A stretch of DNA of 64,000 nt, taken from assembly GCA_018697195.1 (NCBI GenBank), contig CM031879.1:21748494-21812493 (forward strand), written 5' to 3'. This document shows positions 1-12,397 of this stretch, piece by piece. Below the pieces are notes generated by a model. The model had not been told where the DNA came from. It searched no databases and saw nothing but the letters and a program-made list of their open reading frames with translations. The stretch's first letter is position 1. Each line of letters opens with the position of its first letter. This DNA comes from Certhia americana (Eukaryota > Chordata > Aves > Passeriformes > Certhiidae). A program made the position numbers and the translations under genes.

Positions 1-295
1 TGATGAAGAACTCACCTCATCCCTTGCTGAGTTTTCCCAGTGATTAATTACTCTCACTATTAAAATTTCTGATTTATTTCTAGTTCAAATTTGCCTAGCC
101 TCATCTACTAACCACTGGATCGCATTACACCTTTCCCTATTAGATTAAAAAGGCATCTACCACCAGAAATGTCTTTTCTGTACAGTTACTTAAATAGCAT
201 AATCAAGTCACCTTTCAACCTTCTCTTGGATAAACTAAACAGATTGAGTTCAATTAACAAGCCTCCATTCTGCCTTCAGGGAAAAGGAGAAGTGG
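1..295 (-). mobile_element. Ancient CR1/L3-type LINE fragment (ORF2 C-terminal end)
   Basis: Read on the minus strand, positions 248 down to 201 translate without a stop to LNLFSLSKRRLKGDLI. The CR1 copy near 54.9 kb carries the matching stretch LGLFSLEERRLWGDLI. This block lies near the C-terminus of the CR1-clade ORF2 protein, after the RT domain. The flanking minus-strand frames are broken by stops, so nothing functional remains. The sequence between 1 and 200 would be the downstream part of the same element and is too decayed to align by eye. The element runs off the window's left edge. Divergence is much greater than in the copies at 40-55 kb, which suggests an old amniote-level insertion. 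Subfamily is not determined, and both borders are approximate. Confidence 0.55.
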
Positions 296-1105
296 TACTC
301 TTGGGAAAGGTTTCATGAAATAAACCACACTAATTCACCAGATTTTTTTTCTAAAGCTTTCTGTTTAGCTGTATGTGATTTTGTTTCGCTTGCTAACGTC
401 TGGCAGAAACAGCAATAAAATGTCTTTTTTCTTTCCTCAGCTCCACAAAAGCACTTGAGTGTGCTAAAAGTGGTTGTTCCCCAAGATAACTTTATTCAGT
501 CATCTTCAGGAGCAGAACTGGTTTGCCAATGCAAGTTGGACCCCTGAGATCTGGATGTTATTCAAGGAGAAATCTGGACATGTAGAACTGGGGCTCAAAG
601 ACACAAGCAAGCTGAGCAGGAAGAGAGACAATCAAAGAGCACATTTCTGTAAGTTGGCTTCTAGCAGATTTGCAAACTTATTGGAGACTTGGATCCCTTA
701 GCCTGTAGCTTCTTCTCAATTTAGACACGTAAGTCATCCACTTAGAGAAAGTATTTGAAATATATAAAACTAAATTCTAACTACCAAAAAGAAAAGGGGA
801 AAAAAAAGAGATCTAACCTACTCCACTAGAGCAAAAGATAACATCCATTCTACTCTAAAGAGGATGAAGCTAAATATTCCAACTTCACAGAAACTGAAAA
901 AATGAAATTGAGTATGTGAATGACTGATGAAGCCACTCACCTGGCAAAGAACAGTCAATGCCTTGTTTATGAAAGTTGTTCAATGCAGGTTTAGTAAAAA
1001 ATGCTTTAGCAAGCCCAGAAGCAGGGAATCCTTTCAGAGATAACTGCCCTTGTTAAGCAATTACAAAGTCTTTCTCCTTTTCTGATCATGTATTTTCCTA
1101 CTGAT

Positions 1106-1129
1106 TATATATATATATATATATATATA
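1106..1129. repeat. (TA)12 microsatellite
   Basis: An uninterrupted run of 12 TA units followed by an A tract, embedded in AT-rich sequence. Likely polymorphic in length. Confidence 0.9.
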
Positions 1130-1833
1130 AAAAAATGATTTTATAATTATAAATTACAATTTATTAGATATAAATATAGAAATCTCACTGCAAATTCCAT
1201 GACATCCTACTTTAACCACATCAAATGCTTCTGTGAATTTTGACTATGTGTTTTAAGCCAAACACAGAGACAGGCATTTTTCCAGCATTTGTCAATTATT
1301 CTCTTGTGTTGCTGAATTTATGTTCATCAATGAAAGCTGTGAGTACTTTTACCTTTAGGTGAGTATAATGAAAATCAAAGTTGTTCCCCTATTGGAAACC
1401 GATGTTTTTAACTGATGTTAAAAACTCTGCTTCATTATTTTGAAGTTTATGTTTCTCCATACAATCTTTGTAGAATACATATGGTGCATGTCATTCTCTT
1501 CAAACCCTCTGAAGGCCATAAGGATGCTTAAATCCTTGTAAAAGCACTAGCAAAACTTCTGTCACAATGGTATGAAGCAAACACAAATAATTCTAGTCTA
1601 AGCAGTGCAATTATTTGGTTCCAGTTATAAGGTTACAGTTCTATAAGTCATCCTATGACATTGAAATCAAAGCTTTTTACTATGGTTAGGAAATCTAATA
1701 GACCAAGTTTGTCTCTAATAATTTATTTGTACACACACTTGCTATCCACATAATATGGCTGCCGACCACACAAATAAATATTGACATATTTTACTTGTTT
1801 TCAAATGAAACAAATATGGATTGTTTCTTTATT

Positions 1834-1847
1834 AAAAAAAAAAAAAA
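1834..1847. repeat. Poly-A tract (14 bases)
   Basis: A run of 14 A. No retrotransposed sequence was recognised immediately upstream, so it is not assigned to a SINE, LINE or processed pseudogene. Confidence 0.85.
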
Positions 1848-2243
1848 GTTTGCTTTTCCACAACCTAATTGATTTTGTGTTTACTGCTTGTAACAAGCAT
1901 GTCTATTCGTTTTGTCATTTCTGGATATTGTAACAGTGGTGCATTTTCAAATGTGTAGTTGATGCCACTCTTCTATTAAGATTATAGCTGATGACAAGCA
2001 ACTTGGTTATTTCAGCATGTGGAAGTAAAGCCAGGGGATGCTAGCAGGAATGAAGAATATGTTCAGAGGCTCTGTACTACATAAGTTACCACAGCAAGGA
2101 GAGAAAGGCAGATAATATCAGTGTGTTGCTGATGTTTGTATCATGAAGTTGAACATAGGTGGCAGATTGTTCAGAGGGGAAGTTACTGTCATTTTGAAAC
2201 ATGCAGGCATCACACACAGTCAGACTAATTAGTGTTCATGAAG

Positions 2244-2283
2244 ATTCCATGGTGATGGATGAGATCTCACAGTACCATGGAAT
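2244..2283. repeat. Nested inverted repeat
   Basis: ATTCCATGGT (2244-2253) and ACCATGGAAT (2274-2283) are perfect 10-base inverted repeats. The 20-base interval between them contains the perfect palindrome TGAGATCTCA (2260-2269). The whole 40-base unit could form a cruciform or a two-stem hairpin. No function is known. Confidence 0.8.
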
Positions 2284-4320
2284 AACATTGTCTCTGACTG
2301 TAGTATTCCTAAACCCTATCCAGTGTACTACACTTTGATATGTGCATCAGAAGCACTGAACATTTGGGCATGTCATTCTTTCTGAAGACCACTGTGCTTT
2401 TCAAAGGTTGCAAGGGGCAGCAAGTTTGGGGGAACCTGACTGAATGGAAATTTGTACATGGTGCATTATAAAGGATTTGCTGTGCTGAATTATGGCATAT
2501 CTGTGTTCAGTCTGAAGCAACTGGCCTTCATCTACTTCTGTACCCAGAAATGCTTGAGATACCATCTCTTCGTGTTCCAAGAAAAATTTGCACTGAAACA
2601 CGTATATGACCTGTTGTGTAGGACTGTCAGGATGGTTCCACCAGGAAGGTCATAATGGGAGCACAAGAGAGCCTAGGTACAGTGATTCTGAGAGTGATTA
2701 CAAACTATAGGATCTTTTTAGTTTTTTTATGGTGCAAACAGTGGCTACTGAGACAGGGTCTCAGTTTAGTTGCTGTGGCAACACTGTCTATGGTATGAAA
2801 ACTCACATTTTCATTCAGTCATCACTGACCACAAAACAGCAGGAGCATTTTTTACTGCAGATATTTGTTCCTGCCCTGTTCTTTTTTAACTTCTTGTGTA
2901 GAAAACTTATTCTTTTTTTCATAGTTTCATGCTGACATACAGTATTCATCAATGTTATTGCCAGAGTCAATATAGAAAATGTGCCTGTGTATTAATAGAA
3001 ATAACTTGCATTTCTTTGAAAGTATAGGTCACATATACAGTGTATTTACACTGAATTTGTATACTGTATAAAGTCAGAATACAAACCCTAAACTTAAGCA
3101 CTTGTTCCATACTTTATTCTCTCAGAAAAGCAGTGGGACCCTGAGTTCAGGTGTGTTCTTAATAGAAGAACTTAATGAAAAACTGTTTCCTAAGAGTATT
3201 ACAGTCATTTGTCTAAATGTCATAGATGTTCCACAGATTGTATGGTCAGCTTCTTCAGGGAGGAAAAAGAAGATTGCCTTTTCGGATTATCATTTTGCCC
3301 TTTCTCTAAGATGCTCGCATTAAGATGAATTAAATGACTGCCTAGGAAAGCCCTTTGAAGCTTGGTGGAAGCAAGCAACTTCTAAGCAATTCTCTAATTC
3401 ACACTCTCTCCTTCCATACTGTAACTTTAATTAGTCCTGTTACAATATTCAACATTAATGCATTCAATTAGATAACTGGGTGACCATGTCTTGTAAATAA
3501 TTATGAATGTTTTCAGCCAAGACAACCCGTGTGCTGACTTTTTAAAAGTGAATGAAAAGGTGTCTAGTGGATTAAATCTCTTGCCCTAAAATCTTCAGTC
3601 TGCAACATTTATTTGGAATGTTCGCACATTAACCATTACCCCAACAATTTCTCTATTACTTTTCAGATAATTTTCTTCCCATACTTTATTTCAAACTCTA
3701 TTTTTGTAAATGCTCAGCAACATACAGTGTCTGTGCTAGTAAATGTGCTAAACTATCAGTGAGTAAATGACTTTGGAAATTAGTTGGAGGTTAATTCTTT
3801 GCCTCATTGGTCCCCCCAAAGTAGCCAATCTGTAATTGATTTTGATGGCATTCACAAAGTGCTTTGGCCTGTTGAATAATGAAGGAGCACTTACAAAGAC
3901 AGACTCTGAATATAGCAACAATTATGTGGGGTATCAATGAGACATCATTAAAAGTTTAATGCTTCCGCACTTAATCAACTTTGCCCTACCTTTAACAGCT
4001 TTGTTGCTTTAGGAAATCTGCAAAGTTTCAAGTGTCACTGTCTTGTACATGTTTTACATCCATCAATTCAGAGAAATGTTCACTCAGGGTAAGCATGTCT
4101 AGTCCTGACATATTTAAGGAGCTGTTAAAGCATAAAAGAAAAATGACAGACAATTACTGGTGCTGGGAAAATGTCAGGCCCTGCATGTGTGTGCTGAATG
4201 GGGCATTTGTCACTCACATGGTCACAGTGCCCTAAGGACAGCATCAGCTAACTCTATTTTTTAATTACTCACAGGAAAAAAAAGATATGTCAGGTTTTGG
4301 TTTTTTTTTAGTCATAACAG

Positions 4321-4445
4321 ATTCAGCCAATCAGCTATCAAGTAATTAGTCATCAGGATTTTTAGCTGCTTTATGCAAAATTTTTGTGATTGACAGCAGT
4401 GATTAACAGTAATTTATTGAACTTAACAGTAATGTCTTAACACTA
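4321..4445. promoter_or_regulatory. Candidate enhancer-like cluster of transcription-factor motifs
   Basis: Within about 70 bases lie CCAAT (4327-4331), the homeodomain core TAATTAG (4343-4349), the POU octamer-like TATGCAAA (4372-4379) and TGATTGACAG (4387-4396), which equals the known PBX/MEIS (TALE homeodomain) decamer. Such clusters are common in conserved vertebrate developmental enhancers. Only the motif strings are seen; conservation and activity are inferred. AT-rich DNA produces TAATTAG and octamer-like strings by chance, so the PBX/MEIS decamer is the strongest component. Confidence 0.25.
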
Positions 4446-5339
4446 ATTTATTTGACTTTTTATGTTTGCATTAAATAGCTACTGAAGTAGAAGTTGTGAG
4501 GAGTTTAAGAAGCCAACGTACCTGTGCTATGCAGTCATGATTTGTACACACTTGCTAACCACCTCAGTCAATGTCTGAGGAAAAAAATGCCTAATTTACT
4601 TACTTTTAATGCAGCAGTCTACTAAGCAGTAATGACTGGACACAGGGCACTAAGGTCAAACTGTAGGATGAGGAGGATTTTTGAAAGCACGTACAATATC
4701 ATTCCTCTAAAGAGAATCTTGCTATGGATTGCTAAAGTTTCGGGATAGTAGCCCTGTGTCTGAATCCTGAACCATGAGTCCCACTTACATCAAAAATCAT
4801 AACAATATCACCCCTTTGCAGTAAAAAATGGGGCAGAGGTCATGTTTCCTGACATTATCATGGAATCTTGGATCTCTGTGATTTAAGCAAGGTGTCACCT
4901 TTTGTCAGACTAGGTCAGGATAGCTCTATTCAGTGTTTGTTCTATACATCCCATTAAAAGCCAGGCCTTACCTGCACTTTCTGACACACTCAAAAAGTAT
5001 AGATCTTGGCAGTTACTACTTAGAAGTTACTCCAAGATGTGTTTCTGCTTCAAGGAAAAGTACTTGATCGAGCTTTATCTGTGTGTGCCTTGTAAAATTA
5101 TGATCTTCCAGCATAATCCCTTTTAAAAATATCTTCAAATCCTATAAAAACACAAAATATACCTCTTCTACTAATAAAGAAGGAGGACTGAGCTGGATCC
5201 TGAAACCAAGCAACATGGCATGATTCAAAATACTTAGATCTAATATCTACTACAGCAAACTTGTTTTGGTGAGAGCTAGCTGTAATGTGTAGAGTACCGA
5301 GGAATGGATTCATGCATAAGCCTTGTATAACACTGAGTG

Positions 5340-6060
5340 TGGATTCTTGAATTCCATTTCTGAATGTTCTCCTCAGAGTCTTTAATAACCTTTAGCCTAT
5401 AAACTTGTCAAAGGCTTTTAAAAAATCCAGATATATTACATATATGGTTCCTCTTAGTTCATATTCTGCGACAGTTTTGAAGGACTCCAGTAGATAAGTG
5501 AGGCAGAATTTCTTCCTGTCATCTCAGCTGTGATGTCCCTTTTCTCAGGCACAATTTTATTCATGCATTCTGCTGCCATAATCTTTATAATAGACTATAT
5601 CATTTAACCAGAGGCAGAAGTCAGGCTTACCAGGATGTAGTGTTTAAGATTTCCTCTAGAGTGCTTTCTGTGCCTGGGAGTTACATTGGCAGCTCACCAA
5701 CATGCTGACACAGTTGCTGCTCATGATGACAGGTTACACTCTTGGCCAACTGCTCTGCAATTTCACATATGAGCACCGTCTTGGTGAATATTATCCAATC
5801 CTACTGATTTGCTAACAAATCACATGAAAATCTGTTTGGTCTCATACTTTCTGCATATTTGTTTCAAACTATTCTAACTCCTCTGACCTGTTACAAAAAA
5901 AGTGCATCAGGTGTGGGGCTCTCCCCAGATTGCTTACCAGTAAAGGAAAAAAGCAAAGGATTTGCTAAGCTGTCTTCTTTTGTGGTACTATCATCTCTGA
6001 CTGAGGCTGTTCTTAATTGTTCTATATGTGAGTCAATCCATGGCAATGGGTCTTTTATCT
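5340..6060 (-). mobile_element. Ancient CR1/L3-type LINE fragment (RT core)
   Basis: On the minus strand, 5433 down to 5404 reads YLDFLKAFDK, the RT motif A block (family form YLDFSKAFDK), with the first catalytic aspartate kept. Further 5' on that strand, 5810 down to 5784 reads KSVGLDNIH, corresponding to the KSPGPDGIHP block that opens the RT domain in CR1/L2/L3-type LINEs. Both blocks occur in the right order and at about the expected spacing. Intervening frames contain stops and shifts, so it is a dead copy. Nucleotide similarity to the remembered amniote repeat also covers segments near 5480-5640. Borders are estimates, and the upstream edge could extend past 6060. It is probably a separate insertion from the fragment at the window start, because the distance between them is far larger than in one element. 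Confidence 0.65.
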
Positions 6061-8930
6061 AACAACCTGAAGAATTTAAGTAATCAATTAATGAGCTTTT
6101 CTTATATTTACTTTATCAATCACTAATTCACAGCCTACTAGAATTTTATTTTGGAAATATCTCTGCAAGTAACTCCACCTGCTGTGGAAGGCTGACAATT
6201 TGTTCATACTCTTTCTTATAAAAGCCTGGATATATAGGATATAAGGCTAGCACATCATTAGTATTTGGTGCTGTGGGATATTGGTTTTGTTTTGTAACTC
6301 ATGTCTTACCTTAAGTTTAGTGCAGTGAGCCATTTATTTCTAAGTGTTTCTAACCGGTCTGTTTCTTTCTTCCAAAAGTTTAGTGGTGTGAAATTTTCAT
6401 ATATTGCTGTCTTCATCCCTAAATTAACTTTTAAAAATTTTTATTTCAGTGATTTTTTTCAAGTAAAATAGTTTCAAATTATTGCTCAGTTAGAAACTGA
6501 ACATTTGTAATGTTTAACAATATTTTACACAGATAAAATCAAAGGCTTTTATATCTGTTATTGAGGGGAAAGTGGTAGGGACATAAATCAATAGAACATC
6601 AGTGATTTTCTGTTCTTTTTTTTTCTCCTATAATTCATCTGCTATTCCTAGTTAATCATAATAAGGTAAACACAGAATATGCTAGAGTCACACTTGAAAA
6701 TGCATTTAATTAGAGCAATCATGTCACAACACGGCTTGCATTGTTTTCTTTCTTATGTCTTCTAAAGCAGTTCTACTAGTAATGCATATACTTAGTTAAA
6801 GCGTTTTTAATTTGAATTATTAATGTAATCTTACAGGATTGCATTCCAAAATAATGGGCTGCAGGACAGTTTTGTAAGTACAAAACTGTGAATGTTGAAA
6901 ACAATACCTTCTCTTGCCTTAGAGGTCAGATTTTTTATTTCTCAAGAAGAAATACATTCCTGTAATAGTATTGAAGTTGTATAATGATGTATTTAATTGG
7001 TGCAAGGAAAAACTGGCAAAGTATTCTAAAATTTAGGATGGCTCTCTGCCAGCTAATGGTCTGTCATCAGGTGCTGAAAACTCACTTAAAATTTGCTAGC
7101 AAATTTGCATTTTTTTGTTGCCTCAGCAAGACATACTGAAGATAAAAAGAAAACAGTATTGAGGCATATTTCAATAATATGTTCATTTGGAGATGGGATA
7201 TTCACAAAAGATCTCTGCCTTTACACAGATAAATTTATTAAGCTATATCTCTATAATGAAAAGATCTGTAGGACCCTTGTTGCAGAAACTTGGTTGTGGC
7301 AATTTCACTCCTGGGATAATCTGGGGCCTTCCTTGACCCTAAACAATATGATGGTTTATGTGGTTAAACAAAATTATTGTTTGATACAGGTATGATCAAA
7401 GGCCCCTCAGTTTTAGTAAGATACAGAATTATATCTTAATTTCATTATGTAGAAAATTTATTTCACAAGTATGTTTACTAATTAATTGACTTATAAGAGA
7501 AATATTACAAAAAAATTGGGCTAAATTATATTTTACTTATATGACAGTCATTACTCAGATATTCTGGGAAGGTATGAAGGTTCCTCTAGTTCAGGTGTGC
7601 ATCTCTTAGTAAAGCCATGAATAAGGACAGCCTTTTAAAGCCTCTGTGGGCTTTAGCCAGGCTAGTTTGCTTATATGTCAAGAGAGAGAGACTAAGAAAT
7701 AACCTCATATCTAATGAAGGCTACGCGAAGTACCTGGCCACTAAGGAAAAACCTCTTTTGCAGTTGTTCTTCTTACTTTCCTGTTTAATATCTGATATGG
7801 TAGGAAAGCAGGGGGGGAAAGTAAAAGATGAGGCTTCCATCCTTACCTAAGACCTGAATCTCTTTCCAAAATCTGGAAAATGGGACACCCTTTTAAGGAA
7901 ATGGGGAAACAGCACTTCAAAATCTACTCATCATCCTCTTTTGGTAAGTGCCAATTTGTGTGTCTCATTTGCACCTCTCTATCCATTCATTAAGGAATGA
8001 ACTCCCTTTTCTTGTTTCCCACACTGTGAGGGAGTGAATCCACATGGTCTCTCCTAGGACACATGGTTCTGAACAGACAATGGCAAGAACGTGATTATAA
8101 ATGGGCTGTCTGAATAGATTGTCCCAGACTGTCCACTGAGAGGATATTTGCCAAAAAAAAACCCCTGGTAACACTACAAGGAAATTCCCAATAATGCAGT
8201 TTGTTTAAGACAGCCATCTTTAAAGCACTGCATGGCAGGAAGACTCTTGGGAAAACAAGAAGATTAAAAGAAGTGTCCAAGAAGCATAAAAAATTCTGAC
8301 ATAAAATTCTGGTCAGACAGAGACCACCCATCACACACCATAAGGAGTTTGTATCCATCCAACCAGAGGATGAACAGCATAGGAGCAACATGTAGAAGAG
8401 TTTTCTCCATGCCTTGCCCTAGCAGAAGGAGCAGTGGGCATATAACAATAAAGCACTCGTATCTTGAACACAGTTGTTTCAACAGAGGAATGGCCACTCC
8501 CAGGGAAGGTGGGCATGCCTAAAATCCAGGTACCCAGAGATGTGGGCCAAAGGACATCTGGGGATGCAACATGTATAAGATGGTGGTAGAACTTCATGGC
8601 AATAGTGACAGAAGAGTGTTTAGAAAATTTTAGTGTTTCATAACTTTTTTTAAGTGTCCACTGGTGCATTTTTTTAGTTGTATTACTGATATTGATCCTG
8701 GATGCCTAGTTCTCTGATTGATGGTTAATTATGTGTAGTTACTTCATTGTAATTCTGGTCTGACTTAAACCATATTAAACAAGCATTTTTTTTTTTTTCT
8801 CTTCAGCACCACACAATTTGAAAACTAGTCCTTATTTTCAAGGATGTGTTTCCAGAAATAGTGATTTGTGGAGCTGGACTCTTCCCTTCATAATGTCTCT
8901 AATACTATTTTTCCAAAGAAATTCAGATCA

Positions 8931-8985
8931 TCTGGGATAAATACTGAGTGACTAAGATTAGTCAGAGGGAAGGAATTATCCCAGA
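8931..8985. repeat. Nested inverted repeat
   Basis: TCTGGGATAA (8931-8940) and TTATCCCAGA (8976-8985) are perfect inverted repeats. Between them GACTAA (8950-8955) and TTAGTC (8958-8963) form a second perfect stem with a 2-base loop. The unit could fold into a 55-base hairpin with an asymmetric internal loop. That is shorter and less paired than a typical microRNA precursor, so no RNA gene is called. Confidence 0.75.
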
Positions 8986-11983
8986 GAAGGTCAAATTGCA
9001 CAAAAGAAGTTGGGATTAATGAGCTAAAAGAGATTTGATGGCAGGTGGGAATGTGTGTGCTTGTTGAGAAATAAGAGTTGACAGCTTTTTTTTTTTTCTG
9101 ATAATCCCAAAGTGAAATATCTACTTCACCCTGTATCCATAACTTCATAGCTACCCAAACAAGCTGAGGAACTTCAAAGCATTTTAAAAGCCACCATTTC
9201 TTGCAGTAATAAAAGTTTCTCAACCTCAGGAACAGTATGGAAGCTATAAATTAAAACCTTTCTTGATGATTTTCACTGCTTCACTGGTTATGTTTTCTAT
9301 ACAGAAACATTGCAGTGAAAAATTACTTATAGAGAAGTCACTAACCAGTATAAGATCCTACATAAATCCTGTTTGAGCTGGATGATTTGTTTCCAGTTTT
9401 TTGGTCAATAGCTGTATCCAAATTTATAGAGCTATCATTGTGTGTCATCGACATTATTTTAAATGGAAGTCAGGTTTACATGGCACAGAAATTGTAAAAC
9501 ATTCAGGCTCCTGAAGAATTTTCATAACCAAAATATGATTTTGCCTCTCTAATTGGAATGTAGCTGTATTCAAGACCATAGCTCAATAATGGGAAAAACA
9601 GACAAGCTTTAAACCGTTTAGCTCAGGTACTGATCAAACTAATTTGCTCAGACAAGAAGAGGGAAAATCAGTCTCTGTAGAAATTCATGCTATCATGCTG
9701 ATAGTTTTTATAGTTAGCTCAGAAATCTCCCCCCTCCCATGGTGTCCACTGGGCAGACTTAGTCTAAATGGAGAGAAGAAATTTCTATTTTAAGTGTGCT
9801 GATTATCTAAAATCCCAGATTTCACATGCTCAGTTTGCTCTGTGTGAAAATTTCCATTAACACCACAGAATAGCCAACACAAGTTGAATATCATATATGA
9901 ATAAATACCAACCACTCTGAAGGTATGCCTGACAACCGAACATTGGACTGGAAGTCCACCCAAGACAGGCCAATTGCCTTGTGATAGTGGCCTTAACACT
10001 TATATTTTAGATCTGAAGACTGTGTTTTCTGACTTGAATCTTCCCATTCTTGTTGTTTGTCTCAGAAGTAAAAGAAACTGAAATTTTATTGAGCAAAGCA
10101 TGCATTTCCTTCTTCACTATAGCACTTATACAGAGAACACCAGCAGCTGAAGAGGAATGATTTGGGAACAACTCATTTTGCAGATGAACAACCCTCTTAC
10201 AAAAGTTCCCCAGACCAGAGCTAGACTGGTGGAAATCTTCCCAGTGCTTTTGAGTTGGAAGTTAGCATTCTCAGTACTGCATTTTCAAAAACTGAGATAA
10301 GATGGTAAAGTAGCTCCTCTGATACTGCTTGCAATCTATGTTGTGTTTGTCGAATTGTCCATAAAAACATTTTATAATTTGTTCATGGATATAAAAGATA
10401 TTTTATATGAATACAATAGCAATAAACTGCTTACAACCCAGTTACAGTGTTCCTAATGCAGCCTTGAATTTTTTTTATGAATTCTATTAAAAATGCAACA
10501 TTTAGTTCAGGTACCACTTCAGCATCATGTGATATCTTCTTAAAATCCACTAATAATTTGTGCTATGTAAAATTATTCCTTTTTACAATAATTTTAATAT
10601 TTTTAGCATCACTTCTGATAGACTATTATATAACACATTCCTATTCTGTCATGAATTGATGTACAACATTTGAGTGATATTGTACAACATTTAATCACTG
10701 GTCAGGACAGGCTACCTTATTAACTGCACTTTTAAAATGATTTTCAATTGCACATAAGAGCTCTTGCATTCTAAGATGAAAGAGGTGAGATGGTTTCAAA
10801 TGACACTGTGAAATATTTCAGAAAGTCAGATTTCAATTTAAAAGACAATGCTGTAAATGTAGGTCCTCCAATCTCTAATAAAACCTCATAAACATAAATT
10901 CTGTTGTGTGATCCAGCATTAAAAAAAGCCCCTTAGTAATCACTCTGTGCCTATACCGAAAATGCACGCACAAGTATATGCATACTCTACTCCATATTCA
11001 TTATTATCCTAAAATTTAATTTTTATCTTGAAAATATGCAATCTTAAAAGTTTTCAAAAGATTTGTAAAAATGTACTATTAAGTATTCTCGTTTAGCAGG
11101 TCTCCTTTAGTCTCACGACAAGGGGAGATATGTACTGTACAAAAGACATAAGAGTTTAGCCTCTTATCCTGATATACATGTAGATTTCTGTGTGATCTTT
11201 TTAAGTTAATATCAATGATACAGTGAGAAATAAAAGATAGGGAAAAATTCTATCAAATATTTGTTCATAAAACTTACATGCAAAAGTGAATGAAAAGCTA
11301 GACAAACAGGAAATAACAAGCAGACTAGTTATTTGATAAATAGGGGACAATTTCACAAGTGCAATAAAGAAAACACCTAGGAACCAAGGATGTAAATTAG
11401 TCCTGCTGAGAACCAGGAACTCAGTGTTGGAAATTCACAACCCTAAACATCGTGGATGAAACTGGTTACAACAAACTAAATTGATCTCTCAGTTCAGAAT
11501 ATCAGTTAAGATGTGTGCCAAAAACCTTCATTATGCAAATATCTGTAAGAAGGTTGGTTAAGAAATCTTGCTAGTGTATGTTTTCTGGATAAATCTGGTC
11601 TGCATAATTGTCCCCTTGTAGTGCCCATATTACAGATTGTGCTGCAGGTTTAACATTAGGCAGGAGAGAAGTAAGAAATTTTTCTAACAAAGATGGAATG
11701 CAACCAGAAAATCATATGATGAAGATCCTTGTGAAAAAAAGGAAGCACAGGGGAGAGTTTCCAAAGACAGTTTGAAGAAAGAGGCACTGTTTTCTTCTTT
11801 ATTAGTCAGAAATGGTTTGGCAATAAATGAAGTAGACTGAACTGTCAAGGAAGATCAGAAACTTGCCCGCTTCTGGATATGCTCCCACTTTGTCAGTCAG
11901 CATGTAGCTCCCTGAGCGTACACTGTGCTGGAATGTTATGGTATAAATAGTTCTAAAGGACTACTGAGTGCTACCAGTGTTTG

Positions 11984-12029
11984 TTTCTGTATTTATGCAT
12001 ATCTGTATGCATTTCTGTATTTATGCATA
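11984..12029 (+). repeat. Tandem duplication, 28-base period
   Basis: TTTCTGTATTTATGCATA occurs at 11984-12001 and again, identical, at 12012-12029, separated by the related string TCTGTATGCA. This is two units of a degenerate minisatellite. Confidence 0.85.
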
Positions 12030-12379
12030 CACATAGTTTTGCTGTGGTCTCTCTATGTGAAATCCTGCTCAAGATTTCAAAATAAGTTGGGGTGGGGGTT
12101 TTGGCACTTTATTTGTCCCTGCTTGTCTTTATGAGTGGAGAGAATAAGAATTATGAATGGCTTAACTCGGAGAAGCTCCAAGCTGAAGGAAAGGGCCATG
12201 TTTGTTATCAAGGAGATTAAGGCTGGCTGTGCATAGATTAGAAACTGCTCATCAACTTTAGTTCTGCAGGACATGGAGTTGCCTTCAGGAGCCATAGTCC
12301 CATAAAAATGAAATTGGATTATTTAGCAAAAATTGCACTGAATTAAAAAAATTTGTCTGGCAGCTAAATATTAAATCTT

Positions 12380-12397
12380 AAAAAAAAAAAAAAAAAA
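12380..12397. repeat. Poly-A tract (18 bases)
   Basis: A run of 18 A in AT-rich surroundings. No retroposed body or target-site duplication was recognised beside it. Confidence 0.85.

Larger units (their letters stand above)
301..5339. other. Non-coding stretch, no gene recognised
   Basis: All six frames are closed at short intervals; the open frames of 60-75 codons have no recognisable motif. Contents seen: a TA dinucleotide tract, an A tract at 1834-1847, a nested palindrome at 2244-2283, and a motif-dense segment at 4321-4445 that may be regulatory. The segment 3785-4020 lacks simple repeats and may be slowly evolving, but that is only an impression. Confidence 0.6.
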
